Source: Planococcus sp. CP5-4_YE
Lineage (GTDB): Bacteria > Bacillota > Bacilli > Bacillales_A > Planococcaceae
Direction of reading: 5' to 3'
Length of the DNA stretch: 64,000 nt
Assembly: GCF_019042655.1 (NCBI RefSeq)
Contig: NZ_JAHPZO010000002.1
Span: 186,001-250,000 of the forward strand
How positions within the stretch are numbered: the stretch's first letter is position 1; each line of letters starts with the position of its first letter. Both the position numbers and the translations under genes were made by a program. The notes under the pieces are model-generated. The model was not told where the DNA came from. It did not search any database and was given only the letters and a program-made list of their open reading frames with translations. Shown piece after piece: positions 33,500 through 43,261 of this stretch.

Positions 33500-34585
33500 A
33501 TGTTTAAAAGTATTAAAATGGGGAGCGCCTTTATTGGGATTATCGTCGGTGCTGGTTTCGCTTCCGGGCAGGAAATCCTGCAGTATTTCACCAGTTTTGG
33601 AATGATGGGGACTGTGGCGGCCGTGATTGCCACTGCACTTTTTGCTTATCTGGGGATGAGCTTGACGCGCCTTGGCAGCCGCATGCGCACTACTTCCCAT
33701 AAAGAAGCCATTTTCGGCATCAGTGGCCGTTTGATCGGCACCATCGTTGATTACATAATCATTTTAACGCTATTCGGTGTAGGCGTCGTCATGATCGCCG
33801 GAGCCGGTTCGATTTTCTCTCAGCAGTTCGGCTGGTCAGCCGCTCTTGGCAGCACCGTCATGGCGGCTTTGATCATCTTGACAATCATGCTGAACGTTCA
33901 AAAAGTCATCAACATCATCGGAAGCATCACGCCGTTTCTGATTCTTGCAGTGATTGGGCTTGCCACTTACAGTTTATTGACGATGGATGGTTCGTTTTCA
34001 GCGCTTGAATCCATCGCCAAAGAACAGGAATCGGCAGTTGCCAACTGGTGGTTGTCTGCCATCAACTACGTCTCCTTCAATATTGCGGTCGGGGCTTCGA
34101 TGTCCATCGTCATGGGCGGGACTGAAAAAGATGAAAAGATCGCAGCACGCGGCGGGCTGATCGGTGGGTTTGGGCTTGGTATCCTGATCATCTTGAGCCA
34201 CTTGGCGATCTTCTCGAAAGTCGATGTCGTCGGCACGGCAGAAATGCCGATGCTGCAAATTGCGGATGATTTATCGCCTGCACTCGGCGTCTTCATGTCG
34301 GTCATTTTGTTCGGCATGATCTACAACACCGGCGTCAGCATGCTGTTCTCGTTCTCCGCACGCTTTGTCGAAATGGGGACAGCGAAATTCCGCATCTTCG
34401 TCATCATCGTCGGAGTCGCTGCTTACATCCTGAGCTTTGTCGGGTTCACGAAACTAGTCAACTGGTTTTACCCGATTGTCGGATACCTTGGATTGTTCTT
34501 GGTCGGCGCATTAATTTTCAATGACCTTCGCAAATCGAAAAAAGAAGTCACACGCGCAGAAAAAATCAGACACCAAAGCACATGA
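33500..34585 (+). CDS. ykvI: YkvI-family membrane transporter-like protein
   Basis: A 361-residue protein with about 10 membrane segments. The start MFKSIKMGSAFIGIIVGAGF is followed by ASGQEILQYFTSFG, a broken-helix TM1 typical of LeuT-fold transporters, and later FNIAVGASMSIVMGGTEKDEK and FGMIYNTGVSMLFSFSARF. It matches B. subtilis YkvI, whose substrate is not established. The ATG at 33500 has GAGGGGGAG just upstream; the frame extends earlier without a site. Its stop lies in the loop of the following terminator. Confidence 0.88.
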   Translation: MFKSIKMGSAFIGIIVGAGFASGQEILQYFTSFGMMGTVAAVIATALFAYLGMSLTRLGSRMRTTSHKEAIFGISGRLIGTIVDYIIILTLFGVGVVMIAGAGSIFSQQFGWSAALGSTVMAALIILTIMLNVQKVINIIGSITPFLILAVIGLATYSLLTMDGSFSALESIAKEQESAVANWWLSAINYVSFNIAVGASMSIVMGGTEKDEKIAARGGLIGGFGLGILIILSHLAIFSKVDVVGTAEMPMLQIADDLSPALGVFMSVILFGMIYNTGVSMLFSFSARFVEMGTAKFRIFVIIVGVAAYILSFVGFTKLVNWFYPIVGYLGLFLVGALIFNDLRKSKKEVTRAEKIRHQST

Positions 34586-34605
34586 TTGTGCTTTGGTGTT
34601 TTTTT
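34571..34605 (+). terminator. Intrinsic terminator overlapping the end of ykvI
   Basis: CACCAAAGCACA / TGTGCTTTGGTG stem and seven T; the ykvI stop codon lies in the loop. Confidence 0.85.
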
Positions 34606-34658
34606 CATGGTACCGTTACTATACTGTTTTTTCAGCAAACGGAACGGAGGAATAAATG

Positions 34659-34949
34659 ATGAGCGAACCCATTCAATTGAACGGCCGCCAAATCGAAACG
34701 CACCAGCTCGACTTGCGTCAATTAGAAGACGGCCGGAGACATCTCTCGTGTGACTTCAAAGTGACGAGCGAAGTTTACCACGATATTGCCGTCCTGCTGT
34801 ATGAGATGAATTTCCGCGTCACTTTGCCGGCTAAAGACCAGGAATTCGACGCTGCCATTTCCAATTATTTCACAGATACGACCAACCTTTATAAAGACAA
34901 TGAAGTAGCGGATTATCATCTGGAACTGACCGAACTGGCATCAAATTGA
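34659..34949 (+). CDS. ykvR: YkvR-like DUF3219 protein
   Basis: A 96-residue cytoplasmic protein, MSEPIQLNGRQIETHQLDLR, with a C-terminal FTDTTNLYKDNEVADYHLELTEL. It fits the DUF3219/YkvR family in length and pattern; no role is known. Two ATG codons (34656 and 34659) follow GGAGG at 34646-34650; the second has the usual 8-base spacing and is preferred. It lies behind ykvI, as a ykvI/ykvR-like neighbourhood. Confidence 0.82.
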   Translation: MSEPIQLNGRQIETHQLDLRQLEDGRRHLSCDFKVTSEVYHDIAVLLYEMNFRVTLPAKDQEFDAAISNYFTDTTNLYKDNEVADYHLELTELASN

Positions 34950-34960
34950 AAACAAGCGTA

Positions 34961-34998
34961 AGAAAAGCGTATGGAGAACACTCTCCATACGCTTTTCT
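34961..34998. terminator. Bidirectional terminator between ykvR and the DUF3006 gene
   Basis: Perfect 16-base arms, AGAAAAGCGTATGGAG and its complement, around a six-base loop. Confidence 0.85.
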
Positions 34999-34999
34999 A

Positions 35000-35260
35000 T
35001 TACCGCCTAAAGCGGCTTCCTGTGCTTTTGTTGCGCAGCTTTGCCATCAATTCTTCGGCTTTTGCAGCGCGTTCATTCGTCTGTGTGAGATCCGCTTCGA
35101 TATCCACGACCCGTCCCGCTTCGATGCTCAGTCTGAACCACATGCCCTGCCTGCTGCCTTCCGGTAAATAGCGCAGCGGCACATGGAATTCGCGCCCAGC
35201 TTGCTCTGCGATGATGACAGCCACACCGCCATCTTCAAATCGATCCAATACCCCTCTCAT
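35000..35260 (-). CDS. DUF3006 domain protein
   Basis: An 86-residue protein with the DUF3006 pattern: MRGVLDRFEDGGVAVIIAEQ, then REFHVPLRYLPEGSRQGMWFRLSIEAGRVVDIEADL, a small beta-rich fold, and a basic helical tail. These proteins are often encoded beside ComEC-like MBL hydrolases, as here: it begins 4 bases after the stop of the MBL-HhH lipoprotein gene. A partner or regulatory role for that protein is likely but not shown. Confidence 0.83.
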   Translation of the reverse strand: MRGVLDRFEDGGVAVIIAEQAGREFHVPLRYLPEGSRQGMWFRLSIEAGRVVDIEADLTQTNERAAKAEELMAKLRNKSTGSRFRR

Positions 35261-35264
35261 CTGC

Positions 35265-36359
35265 TCACTCCCCTACACAAGCTAATCCCTGTTCTTTCAA
35301 CCCAGCCAGTTTTCCTTCGCCGATGCCGCTGACACGCGTCAAGTCATCGAGCGTTTCAAACGGGCGCTCGTCGATGATTGCTTCCGCCAATGCTTCTCCG
35401 ATTCCGGTCAGCTCCGACAGCTCCGCAGTAGAGGCTCCGTTGATATCCACACAGCGGTTGCTGCCTTCTTTGGCGACGCCTTCCCGTTCGGTTTCTACGC
35501 TATATTCCTGGCCGTCCGTCTCGACGATGATGGTGCCATTGACGTCAGTGCCGTACACTTCCGCCCCTTCATTTTCCACAGACGCCAGCACTTCTGCGTA
35601 CGGATGGCCATAAGGATTATCAAGGCCTGCACTATAAATCGCTACCTCGGGCTCCACGACCTGCAAAAATTCCAGGCTCGTGGATGTATTGGAGCCATGG
35701 TGGCCCATCAGCAAAATATCCGCTTCGAGCGGCAAGCCGCTGGCGACCATTTCCCCTTCTGCCTGGATGTCGGCATCGCCTGTAAAGATGAATGCTGTCT
35801 CCCCGTAGCTGATGTGAAATGACAGCGAATCGCCATTTGTATCACCGCTCAATTCTTTGGGATGGAGCACTTCGATTTTCAGCGAACCGATCTCGTATTC
35901 GTCCCCACGCCGTGGTTCTTCATATGGAATCCCGGCTTCATCGACCGCTTCTAGCATCCGGATAAACGTATTGGAGGAACTCATGTTTCCCGACATCCAC
36001 ACTTCCCTGATGTCGTAAGTTTCGATGACCCGCGCCATTTGTCCAATGTGGTCGGCGTCTGGATGGGTCCCGACCGCGATATCGATTTCTTCGACTTGCA
36101 GTTTGTCCAAATACATCAGCACATCACTGGCGTTCCAATCGCCGGCATCAATCAGCATCGAATAGCCGTCCCATTCCAGATACGCGGCGGACCCTTGGCC
36201 AACGTCGATATAATGAACAGCAAGCCCGCCCAGTTGCCCTACAGTTGTGTTTTGCTCTGGCCGTTCCGGTTCCGCCGGTTTCGGGTTAGCCGGTTCACCG
36301 AGCGGGACGCAGCCCGCTAAACCCAGCAGCAAAACGGCAAGCCACATTAGCTTTTTCAT
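35265..36359 (-). CDS. Lipoprotein with ComEC-like MBL domain and ComEA-like helix-hairpin-helix
   Basis: A 364-residue exported protein. MKKLMWLAVLLLGLAGC is a lipoprotein signal with lipobox LAGC. The MBL domain follows (VHYIDVGQGSAAYLEW, GTHPDADHIGQM, FTGDADIQAEGEM, LLMGHHGSNTSTSLEFL), the pattern of the ComEC/Rec2 C-terminal domain. The last 65 residues hold two HhH motifs, ELTGIGEALAEAI and RVSGIGEGKLAGL, as in ComEA. The start is the ATG at 36359, with AGAGGTGG upstream; a GTG at 36368 lies within that site. It may be a surface-bound nuclease that grips DNA. The DUF3006 gene is coupled behind it. Confidence 0.87.
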   Translation of the reverse strand: MKKLMWLAVLLLGLAGCVPLGEPANPKPAEPERPEQNTTVGQLGGLAVHYIDVGQGSAAYLEWDGYSMLIDAGDWNASDVLMYLDKLQVEEIDIAVGTHPDADHIGQMARVIETYDIREVWMSGNMSSSNTFIRMLEAVDEAGIPYEEPRRGDEYEIGSLKIEVLHPKELSGDTNGDSLSFHISYGETAFIFTGDADIQAEGEMVASGLPLEADILLMGHHGSNTSTSLEFLQVVEPEVAIYSAGLDNPYGHPYAEVLASVENEGAEVYGTDVNGTIIVETDGQEYSVETEREGVAKEGSNRCVDINGASTAELSELTGIGEALAEAIIDERPFETLDDLTRVSGIGEGKLAGLKEQGLACVGE

Positions 36360-36417
36360 GTTTTCCACCTCTTAGCCGAATTTTACCACAGCTTACGAAA
36401 AACGTGGAATTCCATAT

Positions 36418-36443
36418 AAAAAAGCACGGGAGCACCCGTGCTT
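36418..36443 (-). terminator. Intrinsic terminator of the SDR gene
   Basis: AAGCACGGG / CCCGTGCTT stem, T-tract on the minus strand at 36418-36423. Confidence 0.85.
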
Positions 36444-37253
36444 TCATGTCGACATATAGTCGCCGCCGTTCATATGCAAAAATTGCCCGGTCATATAGGA
36501 ATTTTGCGGATCCGCCAAGAATACATAAGCTTTTACGAGTTCATATGGCTGTCCGGGGCGTCCTGCCGGCACGTCTTCACCGAAATCGGACCCGACGTCC
36601 GGGTTCACCCCCCCGAAAGTTTTTGTGATGAGCGGCGTCCAGATCGGGCCTGGTGCAATGCCATTGACCGCAATCTCCTCACGAACGAGCCGTCTTGCCA
36701 AGGAGCGTGTCATGGCGACCATCGCGCCGTTTGCCCCAGAGTAGTCGATGAGATCGGAATGGCCCCGGTAAGCATTGATGGAAGCGGTATTGATAATGCG
36801 CGACCCTTTTTTCAAATGAGGCAACGCCGCACGCACTAAATAAAACATCGCGAATGCCTTGATTTCGAAGGTTTTGAGCATTTGCTCATCGCTGATATCG
36901 AGCGGCGAAGTTTGCGGATATTGGAACCCTGCATTGTTGACGACGATATCCAAAGCGCCAAACTCCTCGAGCGCAAAGTTCACAAGTGCATCACAATTTT
37001 CGGATTTTCCAAGGTCTCCGCCTAAAGCACGTGCTTCGCCGCCGTAAGATCGGATGATGCCCAAGGTTTTGTCGGCGCCTTCTTCGTCATCGAGATAGCC
37101 GATGACTACACGCGCCCCTTCTTTTGCATAGGCGATCGCGACTGCTTGCCCGATGCCGCTGCTTGCACCGGTAACAATCGCCACCTTTCCTTCTAAAGCG
37201 CCGCTTGCTTTGTAATCAGCCAGATCGGTATTATCAAAACTTGCTTGTGCCAT
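36444..37253 (-). CDS. SDR-family oxidoreductase with altered catalytic tetrad
   Basis: A 269-residue protein of the YhdF/YghA-like group (N-terminal extension before LEGKVAIVTGASSGIGQ at 20-36). Ser158 and Tyr171 are in place, but the lysine of the YxxxK motif is Asn175 (DYSGANGAM), and the tetrad asparagine is Lys132 (TFEIKAFAMFYL). The rest, including NNAG and the C-terminal YMTGQFLHMNGGDYMST, is intact. Either this is a working variant with exchanged residues or an SDR that has lost normal activity. It lies 20 bases after glgP and may be co-transcribed with the glycogen operon. Confidence 0.85.
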   Translation of the reverse strand: MAQASFDNTDLADYKASGALEGKVAIVTGASSGIGQAVAIAYAKEGARVVIGYLDDEEGADKTLGIIRSYGGEARALGGDLGKSENCDALVNFALEEFGALDIVVNNAGFQYPQTSPLDISDEQMLKTFEIKAFAMFYLVRAALPHLKKGSRIINTASINAYRGHSDLIDYSGANGAMVAMTRSLARRLVREEIAVNGIAPGPIWTPLITKTFGGVNPDVGSDFGEDVPAGRPGQPYELVKAYVFLADPQNSYMTGQFLHMNGGDYMST

Positions 37254-37273
37254 TGCTTATCCTCCTGCCAGTT

Positions 37274-39658
37274 TCAGTTAGTCGGAACTTTCGATAATCC
37301 CCATACTTCTTCGGAATACTGCTGGATTGTCCGGTCGCTTGAGAAAATGCCGGATGCCGCGATATTCCTTACGCACATGCTCGCCCATTCGACGGGATGG
37401 CCATATGCATCAAGCACACGATCATGCGTCCTAGCATAGTCCGCCAAGTCCTTCAGAACGAAAAATGGATCTCCGTTCTCCGTCAATTGGCGCACGATAA
37501 AATCGGAATTATGCGGGCCGTCTGACCATTCTCCGCGTGCCAATTCTTCAATAGTCTCGCGGATAGACGGGTCTTGTTCAATAATGTCTTTCGGATTATA
37601 GCTTCTATCATGCTCAAAACGCATGACTTCTTCTGAGCTCATACCGAAGACGAAGGCGTTTTCTTCGCCGACTGCATCGAAGATTTCCACGTTCGCCCCA
37701 TCATACGTCCCAAGGGTTAAGGCGCCGTTCATCATGAATTTCATATTGCCTGTGCCTGATGCTTCTTTCGAGGCAGTGGAAATCTGTTCACTAATGTCTG
37801 CTGCTGGAATCAAGAACTCCGCATGGCTGACGTTATAGTCCTCGACGAACACCACATGCAGATGGCGCCTTACGACCGGATCATTATTGACACGCTCGGC
37901 GACCGTATTGATCAGCTTGATGACTTGTTTAGCGAAATGGTAGCTCGGGGCGGATTTTCCGCCGAACAAGAAGGTCCGTGGATACGGCCGGTAATTCGGA
38001 TCGCTTTTGATGCGCTTGTATAATTGCTGGACATGCAAAATATTCATCAGTTGGCGCTTATAGCCGTGGATTCGTTTGATGTGGATATCAAAAATCGAAT
38101 CGGGGTCAACGATGGTATTGTGCTCTCTTTCGAGGTGGTGGATCAAATGCTCTTTTTTCAGCTTTTTGATGGCTTGGAATGCCTCCAGGAACGGCCGGCT
38201 ATCCGCCAGATATCCAAGTTCACTCAATTGTTCAGGATGGCGGATCCAATCCGGGCCGATGTGTTCGGTAATGAGTGAAGATAATTCCGGATTTGCTGCA
38301 AGCAGCCAGCGGCGATGAGTGATGCCGTTGGTCTTATTATGGAATTTATGCGGGAAGTATTCATTAAGTTCTTTCATTTCGCGTTTCTTCAGGATTTCTG
38401 TATGGAGCTTTGCCACCCCGTTCACTTTATAGCTGCCGACGACGGCCAAGACGGCCATTTTCACGACGCCTCCGTCGATGATCGACAGTTTATGCACGGC
38501 CTGTTCATCCAGTTCCTTCGATTCCCATTCGGCTCTGAAACGCCGATCAATTTCTTCGATGATTTGGTAAACACGCGGCAACAACTGGCGCAGCAGGCGG
38601 CTTTCCCATTTTTCCATCGCTTCTTCCAAAATTGTGTGATTCGTATAGGAGATGGTTCGCGTCGTCAGCGACCATGCTTGATCCCAATCCAATTCGTAAT
38701 CGTCCATCAATATCCGCATCAATTCCGGCACGGATAAAGCCGGGTGCGTATCGTTGATTTGAATCGCTACTTTTTCAGGCAGTTCTTCAATATCGAAGTT
38801 ACGTGTCGCGAGGATCGTGCGGATAGAGGCACTGCACAAGAAGTATTGCTGTTTTAGACGCAGCAGCTTCCCGCTATCAAGTGCGTCATCCGGGTAAAGG
38901 CGGTCGGATATTTTAGCGGTCTCGAGTTCATTTACCAAATAACCGAGCCCATAAGGCAACGGCTGGTCGGACGGTTCCGCCTGCCAGAGCCTGAGCGTGT
39001 TGATCGTGCCGCCCTTTGCCCCAACAATCGGCATATCGTATGGCACGGCTTTGACCCAAACCGCATTCTTCAGTTCCGTACGGACGCCTTGCTCTTCTAC
39101 AGTCATGCTGGCTTCCCCATAAAACGGGATATCGAGTGCAAGATCTTCCCTGCGTACTTCGATGCCTTGCCCTTCTTTAATCCAATTGGTCGGCAATTCC
39201 ACTTGGAAGCCTTTGATGAAATGTTGTGTGAACAAACCGCCGCGGTAGCGGATCCCGCAGCCATGCCCGGGCAGGCCGAGCGAAGCGAGTGAATCCAGGA
39301 AACACGCCGCCAAACGCCCGAGCCCGCCGTTTCCAAGGCCTGGTTCCTGTTCAAGCTCTTCAATTTCCGATAGTTTATAGCCCAGTTCGCCGAGCGCTTC
39401 TTCTACTAAGTTGTAAGCGCCCAAATTGTGCAGATTTTGCCCGAGCAAACGGCCCAGCAGGAATTCGATCGACAAATAATACAATTGCTTATCGCCGCTG
39501 TCCCGGTTGGCTGCTTGCTGCTTATCCCATTCCTGCAGCACTTGTTCACAAACCATTTTCCCTAATACATTATAGGCTGTGTTTTCTGTTTTATCCCCAT
39601 TTTCCACTGTTAATCGCCGGTTGAATTCTTCCTTGAATTGCTCCTTGGAGTAAAACAT
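37274..39658 (-). CDS. glgP: Glycogen phosphorylase
   Basis: A 794-residue PLP enzyme. The PLP-binding lysine is in EASGTGNMKFMMNGALTLGTYDGANVEI near residue 660, and the GLGNGGLGRLAACFLDSLASL motif near 110 is diagnostic of the family. It releases glucose 1-phosphate from glycogen ends. The start is the ATG at 39658, ten bases after AAGGG; the ORF opens at a TTG 9 bases upstream. It is the last glycogen gene, 14 bases after glgA, in the Bacillus order glgB-C-D-A-P. Confidence 0.95.
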   Translation of the reverse strand: MFYSKEQFKEEFNRRLTVENGDKTENTAYNVLGKMVCEQVLQEWDKQQAANRDSGDKQLYYLSIEFLLGRLLGQNLHNLGAYNLVEEALGELGYKLSEIEELEQEPGLGNGGLGRLAACFLDSLASLGLPGHGCGIRYRGGLFTQHFIKGFQVELPTNWIKEGQGIEVRREDLALDIPFYGEASMTVEEQGVRTELKNAVWVKAVPYDMPIVGAKGGTINTLRLWQAEPSDQPLPYGLGYLVNELETAKISDRLYPDDALDSGKLLRLKQQYFLCSASIRTILATRNFDIEELPEKVAIQINDTHPALSVPELMRILMDDYELDWDQAWSLTTRTISYTNHTILEEAMEKWESRLLRQLLPRVYQIIEEIDRRFRAEWESKELDEQAVHKLSIIDGGVVKMAVLAVVGSYKVNGVAKLHTEILKKREMKELNEYFPHKFHNKTNGITHRRWLLAANPELSSLITEHIGPDWIRHPEQLSELGYLADSRPFLEAFQAIKKLKKEHLIHHLEREHNTIVDPDSIFDIHIKRIHGYKRQLMNILHVQQLYKRIKSDPNYRPYPRTFLFGGKSAPSYHFAKQVIKLINTVAERVNNDPVVRRHLHVVFVEDYNVSHAEFLIPAADISEQISTASKEASGTGNMKFMMNGALTLGTYDGANVEIFDAVGEENAFVFGMSSEEVMRFEHDRSYNPKDIIEQDPSIRETIEELARGEWSDGPHNSDFIVRQLTENGDPFFVLKDLADYARTHDRVLDAYGHPVEWASMCVRNIAASGIFSSDRTIQQYSEEVWGLSKVPTN

Positions 39659-39672
39659 TCTCAACACACCCT

Positions 39673-41097
39673 TCAGTTTAAGCTCGTATATAATCTCTCG
39701 TATTCTTTAGCCGAACGCGACCATGACGAATCTCTCGCCATGCCGTTATGGATCAAAGCATTCCAATGGTCCGGCTTGTAATAGAAGGACAGCGCGCGCG
39801 ATAAGGCTTCATCGAAATGAGTGCCGGCTTTGAAATCGCTTAAAAAGCCCGTTCCTGACTTATCATCTTCCTCGTATTCATCTACCGTATCGCTCAAGCC
39901 GCCCGTCCGGTTGGCGACTGGAATCGTGCCGTAGCGCATGGAAATCAGTTGGCTCAATCCACAAGGTTCAAAATGCGAAGGCATCAGGAATATATCCGCG
40001 CCTGCATATAATTGATGGGCAAACGATTCATCAAACCCGAGATGGACGGAGACTTTCCCAGCATAATCCACTTCAAGGCGTTGGAAAAATTCTTCGAAAT
40101 GCGTTTCTCCTGAACCGAGCAGCACAAACTGGACATCACCTTCCAAAAATTCAGGCAAGCTTTGTTCGAGTATATCGATCCCTTTCTGCCCCGAAAGCCG
40201 CGACACCATTGTCATCAATGGAATATCCGGCTGTTCCGGCAAGCCGCAGCGTTTTTGGATGGCGCGCTTGTTCGCTTGTTTCCCCTGCAAATCCTCTACG
40301 CTAAAAGTCTGTGCGATGTGTTCATCGGTTTTCGGGTTATAAGCTTCCGTATCGATGCCATTCAATATGCCATGCAAATCCGCTTGCCGTTCAATAAGGA
40401 GGTTTTGCAAATGTTCCCCGTAAGCTTCCGTCAAGATTTCATCGCGGTAGTTCGGGCTGACCGTCGTCAATTTATCGGCATAGAGCATACCGGTTTTTAA
40501 AGAATTGAAGTTCTCGAGCCATGCAACTTGGCCGTTTTCGTAGAACTTTTCATCCATTCGGTACTGTTCCAAAAATACGTCTTTCGGAAAATTCCCTTGG
40601 AACTGGATATTGTGGATCGTCAGGACGGTTTTCACGCGGTCGGATAGGTGCTGGTATTGAGGATCTTCTTTCAATAAAAATGGCAAAACAGCCGTATGCC
40701 AGTCATGAACATGCAGAACATCCGGCGCTGTTTCGGAACGCGTCAGGAAATCCAGGACCGCCCGGCTAAAAAAGGCGTAACGTTCGGCATCATCCGGCCC
40801 GTAAATGCTGTCCCGTTCAAAATAAGAATCATTTTCCAAAAACAGGAACCTGACACCATGCATATTCAGTTCGTAGATTGCATAATTTTTCTCTTCTCCC
40901 TTAAATTCAAAGGAATTTTCTTCCACCTTAAGGAATTGCTGCTGGTAGCGTTTATGGATCAAACTGTATTTCGGGATGATGACCTGCACCTCGTGTCCGA
41001 GGCGGGCCAACTCCTGCGGCAATGCACCGATTACATCGGCCAAGCCCCCCGCTTTGGCAAAAGGGGCGCATTCCGCAGCGGCCATCACAATCTTCAT
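39673..41097 (-). CDS. glgA: Glycogen synthase (ADP-glucose)
   Basis: A 474-residue GT5 glucosyltransferase. The ADP-glucose-binding KAGGLADVIGALP is at residues 15-27, HVHDWHTA near 125, and the C-terminal catalytic block MPSHFEPCGLSQLISMRYGTIPVANRTGGLSDTV includes the paired Glu-containing loop. It extends alpha-1,4 chains. Its ATG overlaps the glgD stop (ATGA at 41094-41097). Length and motifs are complete. Confidence 0.95.
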   Translation of the reverse strand: MKIVMAAAECAPFAKAGGLADVIGALPQELARLGHEVQVIIPKYSLIHKRYQQQFLKVEENSFEFKGEEKNYAIYELNMHGVRFLFLENDSYFERDSIYGPDDAERYAFFSRAVLDFLTRSETAPDVLHVHDWHTAVLPFLLKEDPQYQHLSDRVKTVLTIHNIQFQGNFPKDVFLEQYRMDEKFYENGQVAWLENFNSLKTGMLYADKLTTVSPNYRDEILTEAYGEHLQNLLIERQADLHGILNGIDTEAYNPKTDEHIAQTFSVEDLQGKQANKRAIQKRCGLPEQPDIPLMTMVSRLSGQKGIDILEQSLPEFLEGDVQFVLLGSGETHFEEFFQRLEVDYAGKVSVHLGFDESFAHQLYAGADIFLMPSHFEPCGLSQLISMRYGTIPVANRTGGLSDTVDEYEEDDKSGTGFLSDFKAGTHFDEALSRALSFYYKPDHWNALIHNGMARDSSWSRSAKEYERLYTSLN

Positions 41098-42116
41098 TGG
41101 GAATCCTCCTTCGTGACCCGTTCGCCTTTTCTGAGGACGATCGGCCGGTCAGCTGTGCCGGTCAACGTCACGCCTTTTTCGATATAGACATCTTTATCAG
41201 CAATGACATAAGAGAGTTCGCAATTTTCTTCGATGGTGCATTTCTGCATAATGATACAGCTATCGAGACTTGCATTGATGCCAACAGTGACTGCCCGGCT
41301 GACAATGCTGTTTTTGACATTGCCCAAAATCGTGCTGCCGTTTGCCATCATCGAGTTCGACACTTTAGATCCATCAAGGTAACGCGTTGGCGGTTCATCT
41401 TTCACTTTTGTGTAAATCGGTTCTTTGGGTAGAAATAACAGTCGGCGGTTGTTCTCGTCCAATAACCCGAGCGACTCTTTGAAGTATTGCTGGATCGAGT
41501 CAATGATGGCAAAATACCCTTTGTATTCATAAACGCCATACGAATAAGGCGCTTTTTTCAAATTCACTAAATCTTCGATGCTGAGAATGCGTTTTTCACG
41601 ATAGGAACGGATCAATTCAAGCATCAACCTGCGCGATAGGATATACGATTTCAAAGAGCCGCTTGCACCGACCGCTTCCGTAATGTCTTTCCCGGATGCC
41701 AGATGGTGGGCTAGCATTTCTTTATAATCCAATTGCCCAACGACAAAGCTGCTTGTGACCACTACATGCGTTTGGCGGCTTTTTTCAAAAAATTGGATGT
41801 GTTCTTCAAAATCATGGAATGATCCAACTGTGGCAATTCCGCCGTTTTGATGACTGGTTGGCAGAAAGAATAAGCCCTCTTTACGACGGTCCAAATCCCA
41901 GCTTTTCCCAACTCCGATATGGTCGATTAATGATGCAAAGGGCTGCGACGCGAAAATGCCGACCGAGTTGATATCTGCGTTCACTAAATTCGATAAAGCA
42001 AAATCGATCAGGCGGTATCTTCCTGCGAATGGAATCGAGGAGACTGATCGATGAATGGTCAGGTCTTGGAGTCCTGCTACTTTTACAGAAGCGTCCACTG
42101 CGGCCATCAATGTCAT
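41094..42116 (-). CDS. glgD: GlgD, second ADP-glucose pyrophosphorylase subunit
   Basis: A 340-residue GlgC-like protein. The nucleotide-binding start has become [20 protein letters not shown] in place of the GGxGxRL motif, so the subunit is probably non-catalytic and modulates GlgC, as for Bacillus GlgD. The rest keeps the pyrophosphorylase fold ([21 protein letters not shown]) and the left-handed beta-helix end. The ATG at 42116 overlaps the glgC stop; a GGAAGGAG site stands within the end of glgC. An earlier in-frame start at 42137 lacks such a site. Confidence 0.92.
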   Translation of the reverse strand: MTLMAAVDASVKVAGLQDLTIHRSVSSIPFAGRYRLIDFALSNLVNADINSVGIFASQPFASLIDHIGVGKSWDLDRRKEGLFFLPTSHQNGGIATVGSFHDFEEHIQFFEKSRQTHVVVTSSFVVGQLDYKEMLAHHLASGKDITEAVGASGSLKSYILSRRLMLELIRSYREKRILSIEDLVNLKKAPYSYGVYEYKGYFAIIDSIQQYFKESLGLLDENNRRLLFLPKEPIYTKVKDEPPTRYLDGSKVSNSMMANGSTILGNVKNSIVSRAVTVGINASLDSCIIMQKCTIEENCELSYVIADKDVYIEKGVTLTGTADRPIVLRKGERVTKEDSQ

Positions 42117-43261
42117 TGCTGCCCACTCTCCTTCCATGAATCGACTAAGTCTTGCGTTAACAGCGTAATGCCCTTCGCAGGGTCGTGCAGACGGTAATTT
42201 TCCGGAACCGTAATGTCTGGCGGAACGATGACACGATTCAAATGTGCGCCAGAGCCAATTTTTGTTCCACTCATGACAACACTGTCTTCGACAACCGCAC
42301 CTTTTTCGATGAGGACATTTTGGAAGATCACTGAATGTCTGACAGTCCCACTGATGACGCAGCCTTCATTGACCATCGAACCTTGCACACGCCCCGAATC
42401 GGTGATCACTTGCGGCGGCAGCTGAGGGTTCGATGAATAGATCCGCCAGGCGGGGTCGTGCAAGACAAGCCCTGCCGATGGGTCGAGGAGATCCATATTC
42501 GCTTCCCATAAACTATCCACTGTCCCAACGTCTTTCCAGTAGCCCTTAAATGGATATGCCACCATTTTCTTTTGGTCAGACAGCATTTTGGGCAGAATGT
42601 CTTTTCCGAAATCATGGCTCGACTCTTCTATAATGTTATCGTCTTCTAAATAAGACTCCAGCTTTTTCCAATCAAAGACATAAACACCCATAGAAGCAAG
42701 ATTGCTTTTCGGATCCTCCGGCTTTTCACTGAAGTCAATGACGTTCATGTCATCATCTGTATCAACAAGGCCGAAGCGGCTCGCCTCTTCCCAAGGAACT
42801 TCTAAGACGGAAATCGTTACATCCGCCTGTTTTTCTTTGTGATATTCTATTAACTTTTCGTAATCCATTTTGTAGATATGGTCGCCCGATAAAATCAAGA
42901 CGTAATCAGGTTCACAGCTGGTCAAGAAATTGATGTTCTGATAAATTGCGCTGGCCGTTCCGGCATACCATTTGATGCCGTCGATTTCGGCGTAAGGAGG
43001 CAACATCGTCACCCCGCCTTTATGGCGGTCAAGGTCCCAAGGCGTGCCGAGCCCGATATAGCGGTGGAGCGCATGCGGTTGATATTGGGTCAGTACGCCG
43101 ACCGTCGTGATGCCCGAATTGGTGCAATTCGATAAAGGAAAATCAATGATCCGGTATTTTCCGCCGTATGGAATGGCAGGCTTGGCAATATCGTATGTCA
43201 ATGATTTCAAACGGCTTCCTTGCCCGCCTGCGAGAAGCATGGCAACTACTTTTTCATTCAC
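42113..43261 (-). CDS. glgC: Glucose-1-phosphate adenylyltransferase
   Basis: A 382-residue ADP-glucose pyrophosphorylase: [14 protein letters not shown] at residues 9-22, [16 protein letters not shown], and [15 protein letters not shown] with the metal-binding Asp, followed by the beta-helix domain. It makes ADP-glucose, the committed step of glycogen synthesis. It overlaps glgB (upstream) and glgD (downstream) by 4 bases each, so the operon is tightly coupled. Confidence 0.95.
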   Translation of the reverse strand: MNEKVVAMLLAGGQGSRLKSLTYDIAKPAIPYGGKYRIIDFPLSNCTNSGITTVGVLTQYQPHALHRYIGLGTPWDLDRHKGGVTMLPPYAEIDGIKWYAGTASAIYQNINFLTSCEPDYVLILSGDHIYKMDYEKLIEYHKEKQADVTISVLEVPWEEASRFGLVDTDDDMNVIDFSEKPEDPKSNLASMGVYVFDWKKLESYLEDDNIIEESSHDFGKDILPKMLSDQKKMVAYPFKGYWKDVGTVDSLWEANMDLLDPSAGLVLHDPAWRIYSSNPQLPPQVITDSGRVQGSMVNEGCVISGTVRHSVIFQNVLIEKGAVVEDSVVMSGTKIGSGAHLNRVIVPPDITVPENYRLHDPAKGITLLTQDLVDSWKESGQQ

